DNA from: Agromyces sp. 3263
GTDB taxonomy: Bacteria; Actinomycetota; Actinomycetes; Actinomycetales; Microbacteriaceae
Reading direction: 5' to 3'
Assembly: GCF_031456545.1 (NCBI RefSeq)
Contig: NZ_JAVDUV010000002.1
Coordinates: 248,001-312,000 of the forward strand
DNA: 64,000 nt
Part shown: piece by piece, positions 36,827-48,719 of the stretch
Layout of the letters: the number at the start of each line of letters is the position of its first letter
Numbering within the stretch: position 1 is the first letter of the stretch
Made by a program: the position numbers and the translations under genes
Notes under the pieces: model-generated
Told to the model about the DNA's origin: nothing
Database searches by the model: none
The model's input: only the letters and a program-made list of their open reading frames with translations

Positions 36827-38083
36827 GTGCGCTACGCGCCGGCGATCCTCGTCGGCAGGCTCACCCGATTCGCCGCCCGGCTGCGCAAGCCGGGCGGCGG
36901 TTCGGCTGTTCCGGGACTCGTCGTCAACCGCCTCGCGCCCGGGTACCTGACCCGCACGCTGTCCGGCTTCCCGCAGGGACTCGTCGTGGTCTCCGGCTCG
37001 AGCGGCAAGTCGACCACCACGAAGATGCTCGTGGCGATCCTCCGCGCCCACGGCATCGACGTGTTCACAAACCCGTCCACCGCGAACATCAGCCAGGGGC
37101 TCACCTCCGCATTGCTCGAACGGGCGGACTGGCAGGGCCGAGTGCCGGGCGAGGTCGCCGTGCTCGAGATGGACGAGGGCCACGGCGCCCTCGTCATGCA
37201 GGGCGTCGATGCCCGGGTGGTCGCGCTCACCAACGTGATGGTCGACCAGATCGACCGCTTCCACGATTCCGAGATGGTGGCCGGGATGCTCGAGCGCATC
37301 GCCGCGCGAGCGCACGAGGCGATCGTGGTGAACGCGGACGACGCCTACCTCGAGCGGCTGGCGGCAAAGGCCGGGCCCGGCGTGGCGGTGCGGCGGTTCG
37401 GGGTGTCCGCCGACGTCCTCGCGCGCTCGCCTCGCGGCCTCGGGTACACCGAGACCACGGGCGGGCGCCTCGGTTCGAGCGACGGAGTGGTCGTGGCCTC
37501 GGTCGACGGGGCGGCCGCGGTGCTGCGCGACGGCGAGGCATCCGTCGAGATCACGCTGCCCGCGAGGGGCACGCACTACGCGGTCGACGCGGCCGCGGCC
37601 TACGCCACGGCACAGGCCGTGCTGGGGGAGCGGTTCGCCGCCTCCACGGCAGCCGACGCCCTGAGCGCCATTCCCGCGGTGTTCGGCCGCGGCGAGCGGG
37701 TGACCGTGCGCGGTCACGAGGTCGAGTTCGTGCTGGTGCAGAACCCCGCGAGCTACCAGCTGAACGTGGACAGCATCGAACCGGGCACCGAGCAGATCCT
37801 CTTCGCGATCGGGTCCGACGTGCGTGACCCGTCCTATCTCTGGCCGACGGATGCCTCGTCGCTCGGCCGTGTCTCCATCGTCAGCGGCTCGAAGGCCGCC
37901 GAGGCGGCGCTGATGCTCGCGTACGACGGCGTCGCCATCGACCGGGTGGAGCCCGACCTCGGACAAGCCCTGGACGACTTCCTCGCCGCGCCGGAGCCCG
38001 GCTCCGGCGTGAAGACCATCGTGTTCTCCGCCGACGCCATGCGCCGGACACGCGCCCACCTCGGACTCACGGGAGCGGAATGA
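36827..38083 (+). CDS. murT: MurT-like Mur ligase without the zinc ribbon
   Basis: 418 residues from GTG 36827, AGGA overlapping the rpoD stop. In other bacteria MurT with GatD amidates the alpha-carboxyl of D-Glu in lipid II. Visible: P-loop SGSSGKSTTTKML, VLEMDEGHGALV, TNVMVDQIDRFHD, VNADDAYLERLAA, VLVQNPASYQLN, and DVRDPSYLW where MurT has its catalytic-triad Asp region. The four-Cys zinc ribbon normally inserted in the middle domain is missing; the protein contains no cysteine at all. Stop overlaps the gatD start (ATGA), as for a two-subunit complex. The altered sites suggest a changed reaction. Confidence 0.85.
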   Translation: MRYAPAILVGRLTRFAARLRKPGGGSAVPGLVVNRLAPGYLTRTLSGFPQGLVVVSGSSGKSTTTKMLVAILRAHGIDVFTNPSTANISQGLTSALLERADWQGRVPGEVAVLEMDEGHGALVMQGVDARVVALTNVMVDQIDRFHDSEMVAGMLERIAARAHEAIVVNADDAYLERLAAKAGPGVAVRRFGVSADVLARSPRGLGYTETTGGRLGSSDGVVVASVDGAAAVLRDGEASVEITLPARGTHYAVDAAAAYATAQAVLGERFAASTAADALSAIPAVFGRGERVTVRGHEVEFVLVQNPASYQLNVDSIEPGTEQILFAIGSDVRDPSYLWPTDASSLGRVSIVSGSKAAEAALMLAYDGVAIDRVEPDLGQALDDFLAAPEPGSGVKTIVFSADAMRRTRAHLGLTGAE

Positions 38084-38826
38084 CCACCCTGAACATCGTG
38101 TCGCTCCTGCCCTCGCTGATGAACACGAACGGCGATGCCGAGAATGCGACGGTGCTCCAGCGGCGCGCGGAATGGGCCGGCCTCGAGGCGTGTGTCATCG
38201 CCGTCGACTCGCCCGCCGACCTGCCGGGTCGGGTGGACGCGGTCGTGATCGGCTCGGGAAGCGACGCCTCGCTCGAGGCGGTCCGGTCGAAGCTGCTCAC
38301 GATCCACGACGAGTTGCGCACGTGGGGCACCGACGGAATCCCGATCCTCTCGGTCGGCACCGGGTGGGAGCTGCTGAGCTGGGGGATCGAGCGCCGCGAC
38401 GGCTCGACCGTCGAGGGCCTCGGCATCCTCCCGGGGCGTGCCGTGCCCCGCGACGGCCGGGCCACCGGCGATGTCGTCGTCGCGTCGCCGCGGTTCGGGC
38501 TGCTCGTCGGGTTCGAGAACCATGCCCGAGACTACGTCGGCGCCGAGGGCTCGCCGCTCGGGCGCCTCCGCTCGGGCACCGGCAACGGCCGCGGCTCGGG
38601 CCAGGAGGGCGTCGTGATGGGCGCGGTCATCGGCACGCACCTGCACGGTCCCGTGCTGGCGAAGAACCCGGAGTTCGCCGATCACCTGCTCGCGTCGATG
38701 GCGGAGCGGGCCGGGCTCGAGTACGTGGCCGGGCCTGCGGCAGCTGTCGCCGACGCGTACGCGGCTGTTGCGCGCGAGACGCAGCTCGCGGCCGTCGGCG
38801 CCGCGGCATCCGTCACCGAGGCCTGA
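38080..38826 (+). CDS. gatD: GatD-like glutaminase subunit lacking the catalytic cysteine
   Basis: 248 residues, CobQ/CobB-type class I glutamine amidotransferase fold. The usual GICGGYQxLG nucleophile elbow is ILSVGTGWELLSWG here: position 93, aligned with S. aureus GatD Cys94, is Gly. The only Cys (C38) is far away. The catalytic His is kept in GTHLHGPVLAKNP (H187/H189). Such a protein should not hydrolyse glutamine, so it may channel another amine donor or act structurally for MurT. In group-B peptidoglycan of Microbacteriaceae the D-Glu alpha-carboxyl is used for the cross-link instead of amidation, which fits; this link is inference. Confidence 0.85.
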   Translation: MTTLNIVSLLPSLMNTNGDAENATVLQRRAEWAGLEACVIAVDSPADLPGRVDAVVIGSGSDASLEAVRSKLLTIHDELRTWGTDGIPILSVGTGWELLSWGIERRDGSTVEGLGILPGRAVPRDGRATGDVVVASPRFGLLVGFENHARDYVGAEGSPLGRLRSGTGNGRGSGQEGVVMGAVIGTHLHGPVLAKNPEFADHLLASMAERAGLEYVAGPAAAVADAYAAVARETQLAAVGAAASVTEA

Positions 38827-38861
38827 CCCGGCGACCCGCGACCGACCACCGACCCGAAATG

Positions 38862-38895
38862 CACGAACGCCCCGGCCGAGGCCGGGGCGTTCGTG
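38862..38895. terminator. Bidirectional terminator between gatD and DUF7455
   Basis: Perfect 15-bp stem CACGAACGCCCCGGC (38862-38876) / GCCGGGGCGTTCGTG (38881-38895), loop CGAG, between convergent genes. Confidence 0.9.
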
Positions 38896-38909
38896 TCTGA
38901 TCGGTGGGC

Positions 38910-39146
38910 TCAGTCGCGGCCGTCGACGAGGAGCTTGCTCGACTCGTCGTGCCAGCTGTGCGCGATCTGCGAGAGCTTCTCCTGGTGCTTGCGGCCGTGG
39001 TGGGCGCAGAACAGCAGCTCGCCGCTAGCGACGACGACCCGGATGTAGGCCTGGGCGCCGCACGCGTCACAGCGGTCGAGCGCGGTGAGCTCATATGGGG
39101 TGTCGAGTTCGTCGACCGCACCGGTGGTGTCGGTGTAGTTCGTCAT
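38910..39146 (-). CDS. DUF7455 small zinc-ribbon protein
   Basis: 78 residues. Cys pairs RCDACGAQA and LLFCAHHGRKH form a probable zinc site. The family is a small conserved actinobacterial protein of unknown role, commonly near the sigma factor/topoisomerase IV genes. ATG 39146 is preceded by a very strong AGGAGGAG site, so it is well expressed. A longer reading frame upstream was not used because of that site. Confidence 0.85.
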   Translation of the reverse strand: MTNYTDTTGAVDELDTPYELTALDRCDACGAQAYIRVVVASGELLFCAHHGRKHQEKLSQIAHSWHDESSKLLVDGRD

Positions 39147-39292
39147 GGCTCCTCCTCCTGGCTCACGCTCGATGCTTCCGTTCCTCAATGAAAGCACGCC
39201 CGCGGCGGTCCACCGCCCGTTGAGCCGGGCATTTCGCTCAGCGCGTAGCGCCTCGCACGCGGTGTCGTCGACCGTCAGTAGGCTTGTGCGAC

Positions 39293-41371
<2,079 letters not shown>

Positions 41372-41384
41372 GTGCCCATCGAGG

Positions 41385-42719
41385 TCAGCCCCGGCTCGGC
41401 CGGATGTTCTGGTTGAGGTGGAAGGCGTTGCCCGGGTCGTACCGGTCCTTGACCGCCGTGAGCCTGGCCAGCTTGTGCTCGGTGTAGGCCCGCCGGAGCC
41501 CGGCGGCTCCATCGTCGCCGAGCACGTTGACATAGGCGCCGCTGGCATAGTCGTCGAGCGCCGCGGCGTAGCGGCGAGCGGCCGACATCCGTGCCTCGTC
41601 CTCGGCCGGGTCGCTCCAGCGCGACGCCGCGACGAATTCGAAGGCGGTGTCGCGCCTGGCGAACGCCGTGTCGGCGTCGGGCACGTCGGCGATCGCCCCG
41701 CCGTACGCCTGCAGGCTCACGTTCGGGAGGTCGGGCCCCTCACGGGTGAGAAGGGCATCGATCGCCTCGTCGCCCAGTGCGCTGAAGTAGTGGCCCTTCC
41801 AGTACCGGCGCCACGCGTGGCCCTTCTCGTCGTCCTCGCGGGTCTGCAGTTCGAGGTACGTCATCGGGATGATGGTCTCCTGCACAGGCTCGGCGTCGCG
41901 GGCGAGCTCGTCGCGGAGCGCCGAGATGATCGCGTCACCCTCGGCCGGGTCCCCGACCCAGACCAGACCGAGTGCGACCACCTGGCCGACGATCGTCACG
42001 GTGAAGGTGGCCCGCCGTGGCGCCGCGCCGCTCAGGTCACGCCAGCGGCGCATCGGGACGCCGGCTTCGGCGGCCGCGAAGTGGAACTCGGCGGCGATGG
42101 CGTGCCCCGTCTCGGGATGCAGTGCGAACTCGAAGTCCGTGACGACACCGAAGTTGCCGCCTCCACCGCGCAGTGCCCAGAACAGGTCGGGACGCTCCTC
42201 GGCACTCGTGTGCACGACCTCGCCATCGGCGGTGACCATCTCGAACGAGACCACGTTGTCGCACGTGAGGCCGTGCTCCCGTGCCAGCCAGCCCATCCCG
42301 CCGCCGAGGGTGAGGCCGCCGACGCCCGTGTGCGAGACGTTCCCCGCTGTGGTGGCGAGGCCGTGCGCCTGCGCCGCGCGGTCGAGCGCGCCGAGCAAGG
42401 CGCCGCCCTGCACGCGTGCGCGCCGGGACGCCGGGTCGACCGCGACCGCTCCCATCGGTCGCAGGTCGATCATGAGACCGTCATCCGGCACGGCGTGACC
42501 GACGATGCCGTGGCCGCCGCAGCGGATGCCGAGGTCGAGGTCGTGCGCCCGCGCGAACCGCACGGCATCGGCGACATCCCCGGCGCCTGCGCACTGCACC
42601 ACGTATCGCGGCGTGCGATCGATCATCGCATTCCATACGGTGCGCGCCCCGTCGTAGCCAGGATCTCCCGGCTCGAGCACCCGGCCGTCGATCGTCGATC
42701 CGAGCGTTGTCCGCGTCAT
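41385..42719 (-). CDS. FAD-binding oxidoreductase (berberine-bridge-like)
   Basis: 444 residues from ATG 42719 (GGAGGGG upstream). PCMH-type FAD domain with GIRCGGHGIVGHA, where the His may bind FAD covalently; the region NVSHTGVGGLTLGGGMGW has no Cys, so the second (cysteinyl) bond of bicovalent enzymes is absent. The C-terminal berberine-like domain ends DRYDPGNAFHLNQNIRP. Relatives oxidise sugars or natural products; substrate unknown. It sits between parE and parC, which is not a functional neighbourhood, and ends 13 bp from the parE stop. A later insertion at this locus is possible, but I see no transfer signature in its codon use. Confidence 0.9.
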   Translation of the reverse strand: MTRTTLGSTIDGRVLEPGDPGYDGARTVWNAMIDRTPRYVVQCAGAGDVADAVRFARAHDLDLGIRCGGHGIVGHAVPDDGLMIDLRPMGAVAVDPASRRARVQGGALLGALDRAAQAHGLATTAGNVSHTGVGGLTLGGGMGWLAREHGLTCDNVVSFEMVTADGEVVHTSAEERPDLFWALRGGGGNFGVVTDFEFALHPETGHAIAAEFHFAAAEAGVPMRRWRDLSGAAPRRATFTVTIVGQVVALGLVWVGDPAEGDAIISALRDELARDAEPVQETIIPMTYLELQTREDDEKGHAWRRYWKGHYFSALGDEAIDALLTREGPDLPNVSLQAYGGAIADVPDADTAFARRDTAFEFVAASRWSDPAEDEARMSAARRYAAALDDYASGAYVNVLGDDGAAGLRRAYTEHKLARLTAVKDRYDPGNAFHLNQNIRPSRG

Positions 42720-42849
42720 CGCGCCCCCTCCATACGGCTGGGCGGTCGACGGCCGTCGGTCGTGTCGTCGCAGCCACGCCCGAATATGCCGCGGCGTGGG
42801 TCGGGCGTCAAGGTCGGGCGGCCTCAGCAGCGCAGGCCGACCGCCGGTC

Positions 42850-45324
42850 TCAGCCGATGCGGGCGCCGATCGCGGCGACGACGGCTTCGAGCGGCTGACC
42901 CGACCCGTCGCGCTTCGCCCCGCCGTCGGGCAGCTGCCGGGCCGACCCGTCGGCGCCGACCGCCAGCGCGGGGGAGCGGCCCACCCAGGCCAGGTGCAAC
43001 GCATCCTCGCCCTTCAGGAACCGCTGGGCACGCACGCCCCCGGTGGCCCGCCCCTTGGGCGGGAATTCCGCGAACGAACTCACCTTCGCCGAGCCCGGGT
43101 CGGTGCCGAGCAGCGTCTCGTTGCTCGCGGCCACCGTCACCACGACTGCATCGTCGGCCGCGTCGGCGGGAATGCTCGTGAAATGGACGACGTGGGAGCC
43201 GGCGGCGAGGTTGATGCCCGCCATGCCGCCGGCGGGGCAGCCCTGCGGACGCACGCTGGATGCCGGGAACCGCAGCAGCTGAGCATCGGATGCCACGAAC
43301 ACGAGCTCGTCGGACTCGTCGCCCTGGACCGCACCGACGACCTCGTCGCCGGCCTTCAGGCCGATGACCTCGAACTCGGGCTTGTTGGGGTACGCGCCCG
43401 TGGAGACCCGCTTCACGACCCCCTGCTTGGTGCCGAGGGCGATCGAGCGATCGCCGTCGAGCGAGACGAGTGCGAGCACCTTCTCGTCGCGGTTCGGCAG
43501 CGCGAGGTAGTCACCGACCCGGACACCGGCGCCGAGCTGCACGGAGGTCGGCGGCAGCATCGGCAGGTCGACGGGCGTGAACCGGATGAGGCGGCCGAGG
43601 CTGGTGACGGCCCCGATCTCGGCCCGGCTGCTGGTGTCGATGGTCGATCGGATCGCGTCGTGCTTGCTGCGGCGGGCGGGCGGCGTGATGGTCGGCGGCC
43701 CGTCGGGACCGTCGGGCAGGTCGACCCGCGCGATGCGCCCGGTGGCGCTGAGGAACACGCGGCACGGGACGTCCGCCACCTCGAGCACGGCGGCCTGTCG
43801 CTTGGCGGCCGCCCCGGCGATGCTCGGACGGGCGTCGGTGAGCAGGGTGCGCCGCGGCGTGCCATAACGCTCGGCGACCTCGGCGAGCTCGTCGGACACG
43901 AGGGCTTCGATGCGATGACGGCTCGCCAGCAGCTCCTCGAGCTGGGCGATCTCGGCGCGCAGCTTGTCGCGTTCGGCTTCGAGCTCGATCCGCGAGAACT
44001 TGGTGAGCCGGCGCAGCTGCAGCTCGAGGATGTACTCGGCCTGCACGTGGCTGAGGTCGAACACCTCCATCAGGCGGGCGCGTGCCGCCGCGGTGTCGTC
44101 GCTCGACCGGATGACCTGGATGACCTCGTCGATGTCGAGGATGGCGATGAGCAGGCCGTCGACCAGGTGCAGGCGTTCGCGCCGGCGGGCGAGGCGGTAC
44201 TGCGACCGACGCGTGACGACCGAGATGCGGTGCGCCACGTACACCTGCAGCAGCTCGCGAAGCCCGAGGGTCTGCGGTCCGCCGTCGACGAGGGCGACGT
44301 TGTTGATGTTGAAGGAGTCTTCCAGCGGGGTGAGCCGGTAGAGCTGCTCGAGCACGGCGTCGGGACTGAAGCCGGTCTTGATCCCGATGACGAGCCGGAG
44401 CCCGTTGGTGCGGTCGGTGAGGTCGGTGACGTCCGAGATGCCGCTGATCTTCTTGGCGTTGACGCCGTCCTTGATCTTCTCGATGACCTTCTCGGGACCG
44501 ACGAGGTAGGGCAGTTCGGTGACGACGAGCCCGGTCTTGCGCGCGGTGATGTTCTCGACCCGCACCTTGGCCCGGGTCTTGAACGCGCCGCGGCCGGTGG
44601 CGTAGGCGTCCTTGATGCCGGCGAGGCCGACGATCGTGCCGCCGGTGGGAAGGTCGGGGCCGGGCACGAACTCCATGAGCTCGTCGAGCGTGGCATTCGG
44701 GTGTGCGATGAGGTGCCGGGCCGCCCCGACCACCTCGATGAGGTTGTGCGGCGCCATGTTGGTGGCCATGCCCACGGCGATGCCGCTGGCTCCGTTGACG
44801 AGCAGGTTCGGGTAGGCCGCCGGCAGCACCTCGGGCTGGGTCAGCTGGTTGTCGTAGTTCGGCACGAAGTCCACGACGTCCTCGTCGAGGCCCTCGGTCA
44901 TCGCCAGGGCGGGGGCGTCGAGCCGTGCCTCGGTGTATCGCGGCGCCGCCGGACCGTCGTCGAGTGAGCCGAAGTTGCCGTGGCCGTCGATGAGCGGCAC
45001 GCGGAGCGTGAACGCCTGCGCCATGCGGACGAGCGCGTCGTAGATGGCCGTGTCGCCGTGCGGATGCAGCTTGCCCATGACCTCGCCGACGACCCGCGCC
45101 GACTTCACGTGCCCTCGATCGGGCCTGAGCCCCATCTCGACCATCTGGTAGAGGATGCGTCGCTGCACGGGCTTCAGCCCGTCGCGTGCGTCGGGCAGTG
45201 CCCTCGAGTAGATGACCGAATAGGCGTACTCGAGGAACGAGCCCTGCATCTCGGTGGCGACGTCGACGTCTTCGATGCGTTCGACGATCGGTTCGTCTGC
45301 GGGCGGGTTCTTGGCTCGGGTCAT
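42850..45324 (-). CDS. parC: Topoisomerase IV/gyrase-type subunit A (ParC)
   Basis: 824 residues from ATG 45324. DNA-cleavage subunit: catalytic Tyr in APRYTEARL; quinolone-determining helix [17 protein letters not shown] has Thr where E. coli GyrA has Ser83 and Asp at the 87 position. The C-terminal beta-propeller carries [12 protein letters not shown], a degenerate GyrA box, arguing for topoisomerase IV rather than gyrase. Partner of ParE; a second set (gyrA/gyrB) is expected near oriC outside this window. Divergent from the phosphatase-like gene by 78 bp. Confidence 0.9.
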   Translation of the reverse strand: MTRAKNPPADEPIVERIEDVDVATEMQGSFLEYAYSVIYSRALPDARDGLKPVQRRILYQMVEMGLRPDRGHVKSARVVGEVMGKLHPHGDTAIYDALVRMAQAFTLRVPLIDGHGNFGSLDDGPAAPRYTEARLDAPALAMTEGLDEDVVDFVPNYDNQLTQPEVLPAAYPNLLVNGASGIAVGMATNMAPHNLIEVVGAARHLIAHPNATLDELMEFVPGPDLPTGGTIVGLAGIKDAYATGRGAFKTRAKVRVENITARKTGLVVTELPYLVGPEKVIEKIKDGVNAKKISGISDVTDLTDRTNGLRLVIGIKTGFSPDAVLEQLYRLTPLEDSFNINNVALVDGGPQTLGLRELLQVYVAHRISVVTRRSQYRLARRRERLHLVDGLLIAILDIDEVIQVIRSSDDTAAARARLMEVFDLSHVQAEYILELQLRRLTKFSRIELEAERDKLRAEIAQLEELLASRHRIEALVSDELAEVAERYGTPRRTLLTDARPSIAGAAAKRQAAVLEVADVPCRVFLSATGRIARVDLPDGPDGPPTITPPARRSKHDAIRSTIDTSSRAEIGAVTSLGRLIRFTPVDLPMLPPTSVQLGAGVRVGDYLALPNRDEKVLALVSLDGDRSIALGTKQGVVKRVSTGAYPNKPEFEVIGLKAGDEVVGAVQGDESDELVFVASDAQLLRFPASSVRPQGCPAGGMAGINLAAGSHVVHFTSIPADAADDAVVVTVAASNETLLGTDPGSAKVSSFAEFPPKGRATGGVRAQRFLKGEDALHLAWVGRSPALAVGADGSARQLPDGGAKRDGSGQPLEAVVAAIGARIG

Positions 45325-45402
45325 CCGTGGTCTCTGCGGCAGGCGTGCTGGGGGCACGCGGCGAACGAGGAGCGCGCCCTGGCCTGTGCCAGACTGGGCG
45401 CG

Positions 45403-46554
45403 ATGCCTGCCATGCTACCGGTGCCCGCCGTCACAGCTCCGCGGCTTGCCGGGGTGCTCGCCAGTTCGATCGCGAGCCTGGCGGGGGAGGCGAACGAGTT
45501 CGCGCTCCCCGCGGCATCCGGAGCCGTCGTGGTGCTCATCGACGGGCTCGGCGCGGCCAACATCCAGGCCAGGGCCGGGCACGCCCGCTTCCTGGCGGGG
45601 CGGATGTCGCGGCGCGACGTCATCCGCACGGTGGTGCCGTCCACGACCGCCGCGGCGATCGCGAGCTTCACCACCGGCCGGATGCCGGGCGAGCACGGGC
45701 TCGTGGGCTACCGGGTGCTCGACGCCGCCCACGATCGCCTCGTCAACCAGCTGAGTGGCTGGGACGCCGGCATGGTCCCCGAGACCTGGCAGCGCTCGGC
45801 GACCCGCTTCGAGGAGGCCGCAGGGCGCGGCATCCGGAGCTTCGCCGTCGGCGCGGCCCGTTACGCCGACTCGGGCTTCACCAGGGCCGTGCTGCGCGGA
45901 GCGGAGTACCGGGCGGCCGCGACGATCGCCGACCGGTTCGCCGAGGCGCGCACGCTGCTCGAGGGGGATGCGGGTGCGCTCGTCTACCTCTACGTTCCCG
46001 AACTCGACCAGGCGGCCCATGCGCACGGCTGGGAGTCGGACCGCTGGCTCGGCATCCTCGAGCAGCTCGACGCCGAGCTGTCCGCCTTCGAGCGACGGAT
46101 GCCGCGTGGCACGGGCCTGCTCGTCACCGCCGACCACGGCGTGATCGACGTGCCAGCCCACCGGCACGTGTTCATCGACGCGAAGCCCGGGCTCGTCGAC
46201 GGCGTGCGACACGTCGGCGGTGAGCCCCGGTTCCTCTCGCTCTACCTCGAGCCCGGCCTCGACGCTGCGGCTCGCGCGGAGCTCGTCGACCGGTGGCGTG
46301 CCGCCGAGGAGCATCGCGCGTGGGTCGTCACGCGTGAGGAGGCGATCGCCGCGGGCATGTACGGCGACGTCGCCGACGAGGTGCGGCCCCGCATCGGCGA
46401 CCTGCTCGTGATCGCCCGGGCGGGCATCGCGTACTACGACCGGCGGGAATCGAATCGGCAGGCGGAGTCGATGATCGGCCAGCACGGCTCGCTCAGCGAC
46501 GAGGAGACCCGGGTGCCGCTGATCAGGGCCGGAGCGTACGCGCGAGCGGACTGA
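45403..46554 (+). CDS. Alkaline phosphatase-fold phosphodiesterase/nucleotide pyrophosphatase-like protein
   Basis: 383 residues from ATG 45403. Metal-binding motifs of the type I phosphodiesterase family: [32 protein letters not shown] (Thr nucleophile), [26 protein letters not shown]. No signal peptide is evident after the first Met ([18 protein letters not shown] is only mildly hydrophobic), so it is probably cytosolic. Substrate unknown. CAGACT (45390-45395) 7 nt before the ATG suggests a leaderless transcript. This gene next to parC and DUF3043 is a common actinobacterial block. Confidence 0.88.
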   Translation: MPAMLPVPAVTAPRLAGVLASSIASLAGEANEFALPAASGAVVVLIDGLGAANIQARAGHARFLAGRMSRRDVIRTVVPSTTAAAIASFTTGRMPGEHGLVGYRVLDAAHDRLVNQLSGWDAGMVPETWQRSATRFEEAAGRGIRSFAVGAARYADSGFTRAVLRGAEYRAAATIADRFAEARTLLEGDAGALVYLYVPELDQAAHAHGWESDRWLGILEQLDAELSAFERRMPRGTGLLVTADHGVIDVPAHRHVFIDAKPGLVDGVRHVGGEPRFLSLYLEPGLDAAARAELVDRWRAAEEHRAWVVTREEAIAAGMYGDVADEVRPRIGDLLVIARAGIAYYDRRESNRQAESMIGQHGSLSDEETRVPLIRAGAYARAD

Positions 46555-46590
46555 GCCGTGTGGCCGTTCGCGAACGTGTGCGCATTCGCG

Positions 46591-47175
46591 TCAGGACGGG
46601 TACTGCCCGCGCTTGACCTGCGGCTTCGGAAGCCGCAGCGGACGAAGCTGCAGCGCACGCATCGCCGCGTACCAGCGCACGCGCTCCGCCTTGTCCGCGC
46701 CGAACTTGGCTTGCACCTTGCGCGTGACGACGTATCCGAGGATCACGACGTCGACGACGGCGATGAGGAAGAACGCCCAGAGCGCGAGGATGCCGATGGT
46801 CTGCACCTGGGCGCTCGGGATCAGCGTCAGGAGGATCACGAGGAACATCACCGGGATGAGCACCTCGCCGATGCTGAACCGGGCGTCGACGTAGTCGCGC
46901 ACGAACTTCTTCTGCGGTCCGCGGTCGCGTGCGGGCAGGTAGCGGTCGTCGCCGAGGGCCATGCCGACCCGGGCGCGCTCGCGCGCCTCGGACTGCTGGG
47001 CGCGGGCCTGCTTCGCCGCTTCCTTGCGGTCGTTGGGGACGAGCGGTCGCTTGCGTGCGGCCTCCTGCTCGGCGCGGCTCGGCGTGGGCGCACCCTTGCC
47101 GGCCTTCACCCGGGCCTGGGTCTCTTCGAGCGTCTCGACGCTCGGCTGGTCGCTGCTGTTCGGTTGCTTTGCCAC
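46591..47175 (-). CDS. DUF3043 membrane protein
   Basis: 194 residues from GTG 47175 (GAGGA site). A charged N-terminal half (Lys/Arg-rich, RKRPLVPNDRKEAAKQARAQQ) is followed by two membrane helices (IGEVLIPVMFLVILLTLIPSAQ and GILALWAFFLIAVVDVVILGYVV) and a basic C-terminus ending QVKRGQYPS. Actinobacterial family of unknown function. Its promoter -10, TAATCT on the minus strand (47202-47207), overlaps the -10 of the divergent dipeptidase gene. Confidence 0.88.
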   Translation of the reverse strand: MAKQPNSSDQPSVETLEETQARVKAGKGAPTPSRAEQEAARKRPLVPNDRKEAAKQARAQQSEARERARVGMALGDDRYLPARDRGPQKKFVRDYVDARFSIGEVLIPVMFLVILLTLIPSAQVQTIGILALWAFFLIAVVDVVILGYVVTRKVQAKFGADKAERVRWYAAMRALQLRPLRLPKPQVKRGQYPS

Positions 47176-47199
47176 GGGAGTCCTCGGTTCGGTTGCCCT

Positions 47200-47212
47200 T
47201 AAGATTACCGGC
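47200..47212. promoter_or_regulatory. Shared bidirectional -10 element
   Basis: TAAGATTA at 47200-47207 reads TAAGAT forward and TAATCT in reverse. Forward: 7 nt to ATG 47213 (leaderless dipeptidase gene). Reverse: a short leader with GAGGA before GTG 47175 (DUF3043). Confidence 0.6.
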
Positions 47213-48640
47213 ATGACCGACCCCCGACTCACCGAATCCGACGTCGTTCCCGCCCCCGAGACGTCCGAGGCCATCCGCGCGGCCGTGGACGCCGGATTCC
47301 CGGCCGCCGTCGCCGACCTCGCCGGCCTGGTCCGCATCCCATCCGTGTCGTGGCCGGCGTTCGACGCGGCCCACGTGGCCGAGAGCGCCGAGGCGGTCGC
47401 AGCACTCCTGCGCGGCACCGGCGTCTTCGACCTGGTCGAGGTGCGCCGGGCGGCGGTCGAGGACGGATCCGAGCTCGGCCAGCCGGCGGTTGTCGCCAGC
47501 CGTCCGGCGCGCAACGGCCGGCCCACCGTGCTCCTCTACGCCCACCACGACGTGCAACCTCCCGGCAAGGACGAGGACTGGGAGACCCCTCCGTTCGAGC
47601 CCACGCAGCGGGGCGATCGCCTGCACGGACGCGGCGCGGCCGACGACAAGGCGGGCGTGATGGCCCATGTCGGCGCCATCCGCGCGTTCGCCGAGGCATC
47701 CGGCGACTTCGATCTCGGCATCGCCGTGTTCGTCGAGGGCGAGGAGGAGTGGGCGTCGCGGTCGTTCGCGAACTTCCTCCGCGAGAACCGCGATCTCCTC
47801 AGCGCCGATGCCATCATCGTGGCCGACTCCGGCAACTGGGACCTCGAGACGCCCGCGATCACGGTCGCGCTCAGGGGCGCCGTCGCATTCAACGTGCGCT
47901 TCGACACCCTCGACCACGCGTCGCACTCCGGCATGTACGGGGGAGCGGTGCCCGACGCCATGCTCGCGGCCATCCGCACCCTCGACACCCTCTGGGCCCC
48001 CGACGGGTCGGTGGCCGTGGCGGGCGTCCGCAGCGCCGACCTCGAGACGCCTGCGTACGACGAGGACCAACTGCGCCGCGAGACCGGACTGCTCGACGGC
48101 GTCTCACCGATCGGCCACGGCACGATCCTGTCGCGCATCTGGGCGCAGCCGGCGGTCACGATCACGGGCATCGATGCCCCGGATGTCGCGAACGCCTCCA
48201 ACACGCTGGTCCCGGGAGTGCGCGTGCGCGTCAGCGCGCGCATCGCTCCCGGTCAGGACGCCGACGAGGCGTTCGAGGCGATTCGTACGCACCTCGAGGC
48301 GAATGCCCCGTTCGGCGCGCGCCTCACCTTCGAGGACGTCGACACGGGGCAACCGTTCCTCGTCGACACGAGCGGCTGGGCGGTCGCCGAGACGCGGGCG
48401 GCGATGGCCGCGGGCTGGGGTCGCGAGCCGGTCGAGATCGGCGTAGGGGGCTCGATCCCGTTCATCGCCGAGCTCGTCGAGGAGTTCCCCGGAGCGCAGA
48501 TCCTCGTGACCGGCGTCGAGGATCCCGACTCCCGCGCCCACAGCCCCAACGAGTCGCTGCACCTCGGGGTGTTCAAGCGCGCCCTGCTCAGCGAGGCGCT
48601 GTTCCTCGCGCGCCTCGAGGACCGGACCACGACTTCCTGA
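47213..48640 (+). CDS. M20 family metallopeptidase (dipeptidase)
   Basis: 475 residues from ATG 47213. Zinc ligands in order: LLYAHHDVQPPG (His), RGAADDKAG (bridging Asp), VEGEEEWAS (catalytic Glu pair), VADSGNWDL (Asp), and a late His in RAHSPNESLHLG. The dimerisation domain lies around residues 215-330 with DHASHSGMYGGAVPDA. Cytosolic; cleaves short peptides. Next gene is erpA, 79 bp on. Confidence 0.92.
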   Translation: MTDPRLTESDVVPAPETSEAIRAAVDAGFPAAVADLAGLVRIPSVSWPAFDAAHVAESAEAVAALLRGTGVFDLVEVRRAAVEDGSELGQPAVVASRPARNGRPTVLLYAHHDVQPPGKDEDWETPPFEPTQRGDRLHGRGAADDKAGVMAHVGAIRAFAEASGDFDLGIAVFVEGEEEWASRSFANFLRENRDLLSADAIIVADSGNWDLETPAITVALRGAVAFNVRFDTLDHASHSGMYGGAVPDAMLAAIRTLDTLWAPDGSVAVAGVRSADLETPAYDEDQLRRETGLLDGVSPIGHGTILSRIWAQPAVTITGIDAPDVANASNTLVPGVRVRVSARIAPGQDADEAFEAIRTHLEANAPFGARLTFEDVDTGQPFLVDTSGWAVAETRAAMAAGWGREPVEIGVGGSIPFIAELVEEFPGAQILVTGVEDPDSRAHSPNESLHLGVFKRALLSEALFLARLEDRTTTS

Positions 48641-48719
48641 GCAAAGACCGGACGCGCACTCCGGTTCCGCGGTTACCATTGAGGAAGGTTCCCGCGTTTC
48701 CGACGCACCGAGGAGAGAC

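Noticed and set aside
42850..45324. Annotating this subunit as GyrA
   Set aside because: The GyrA box is degenerate (QGCPAGG) and its neighbour is a ParE-like subunit; topoisomerase IV fits better, though in vitro activity cannot be read from sequence.
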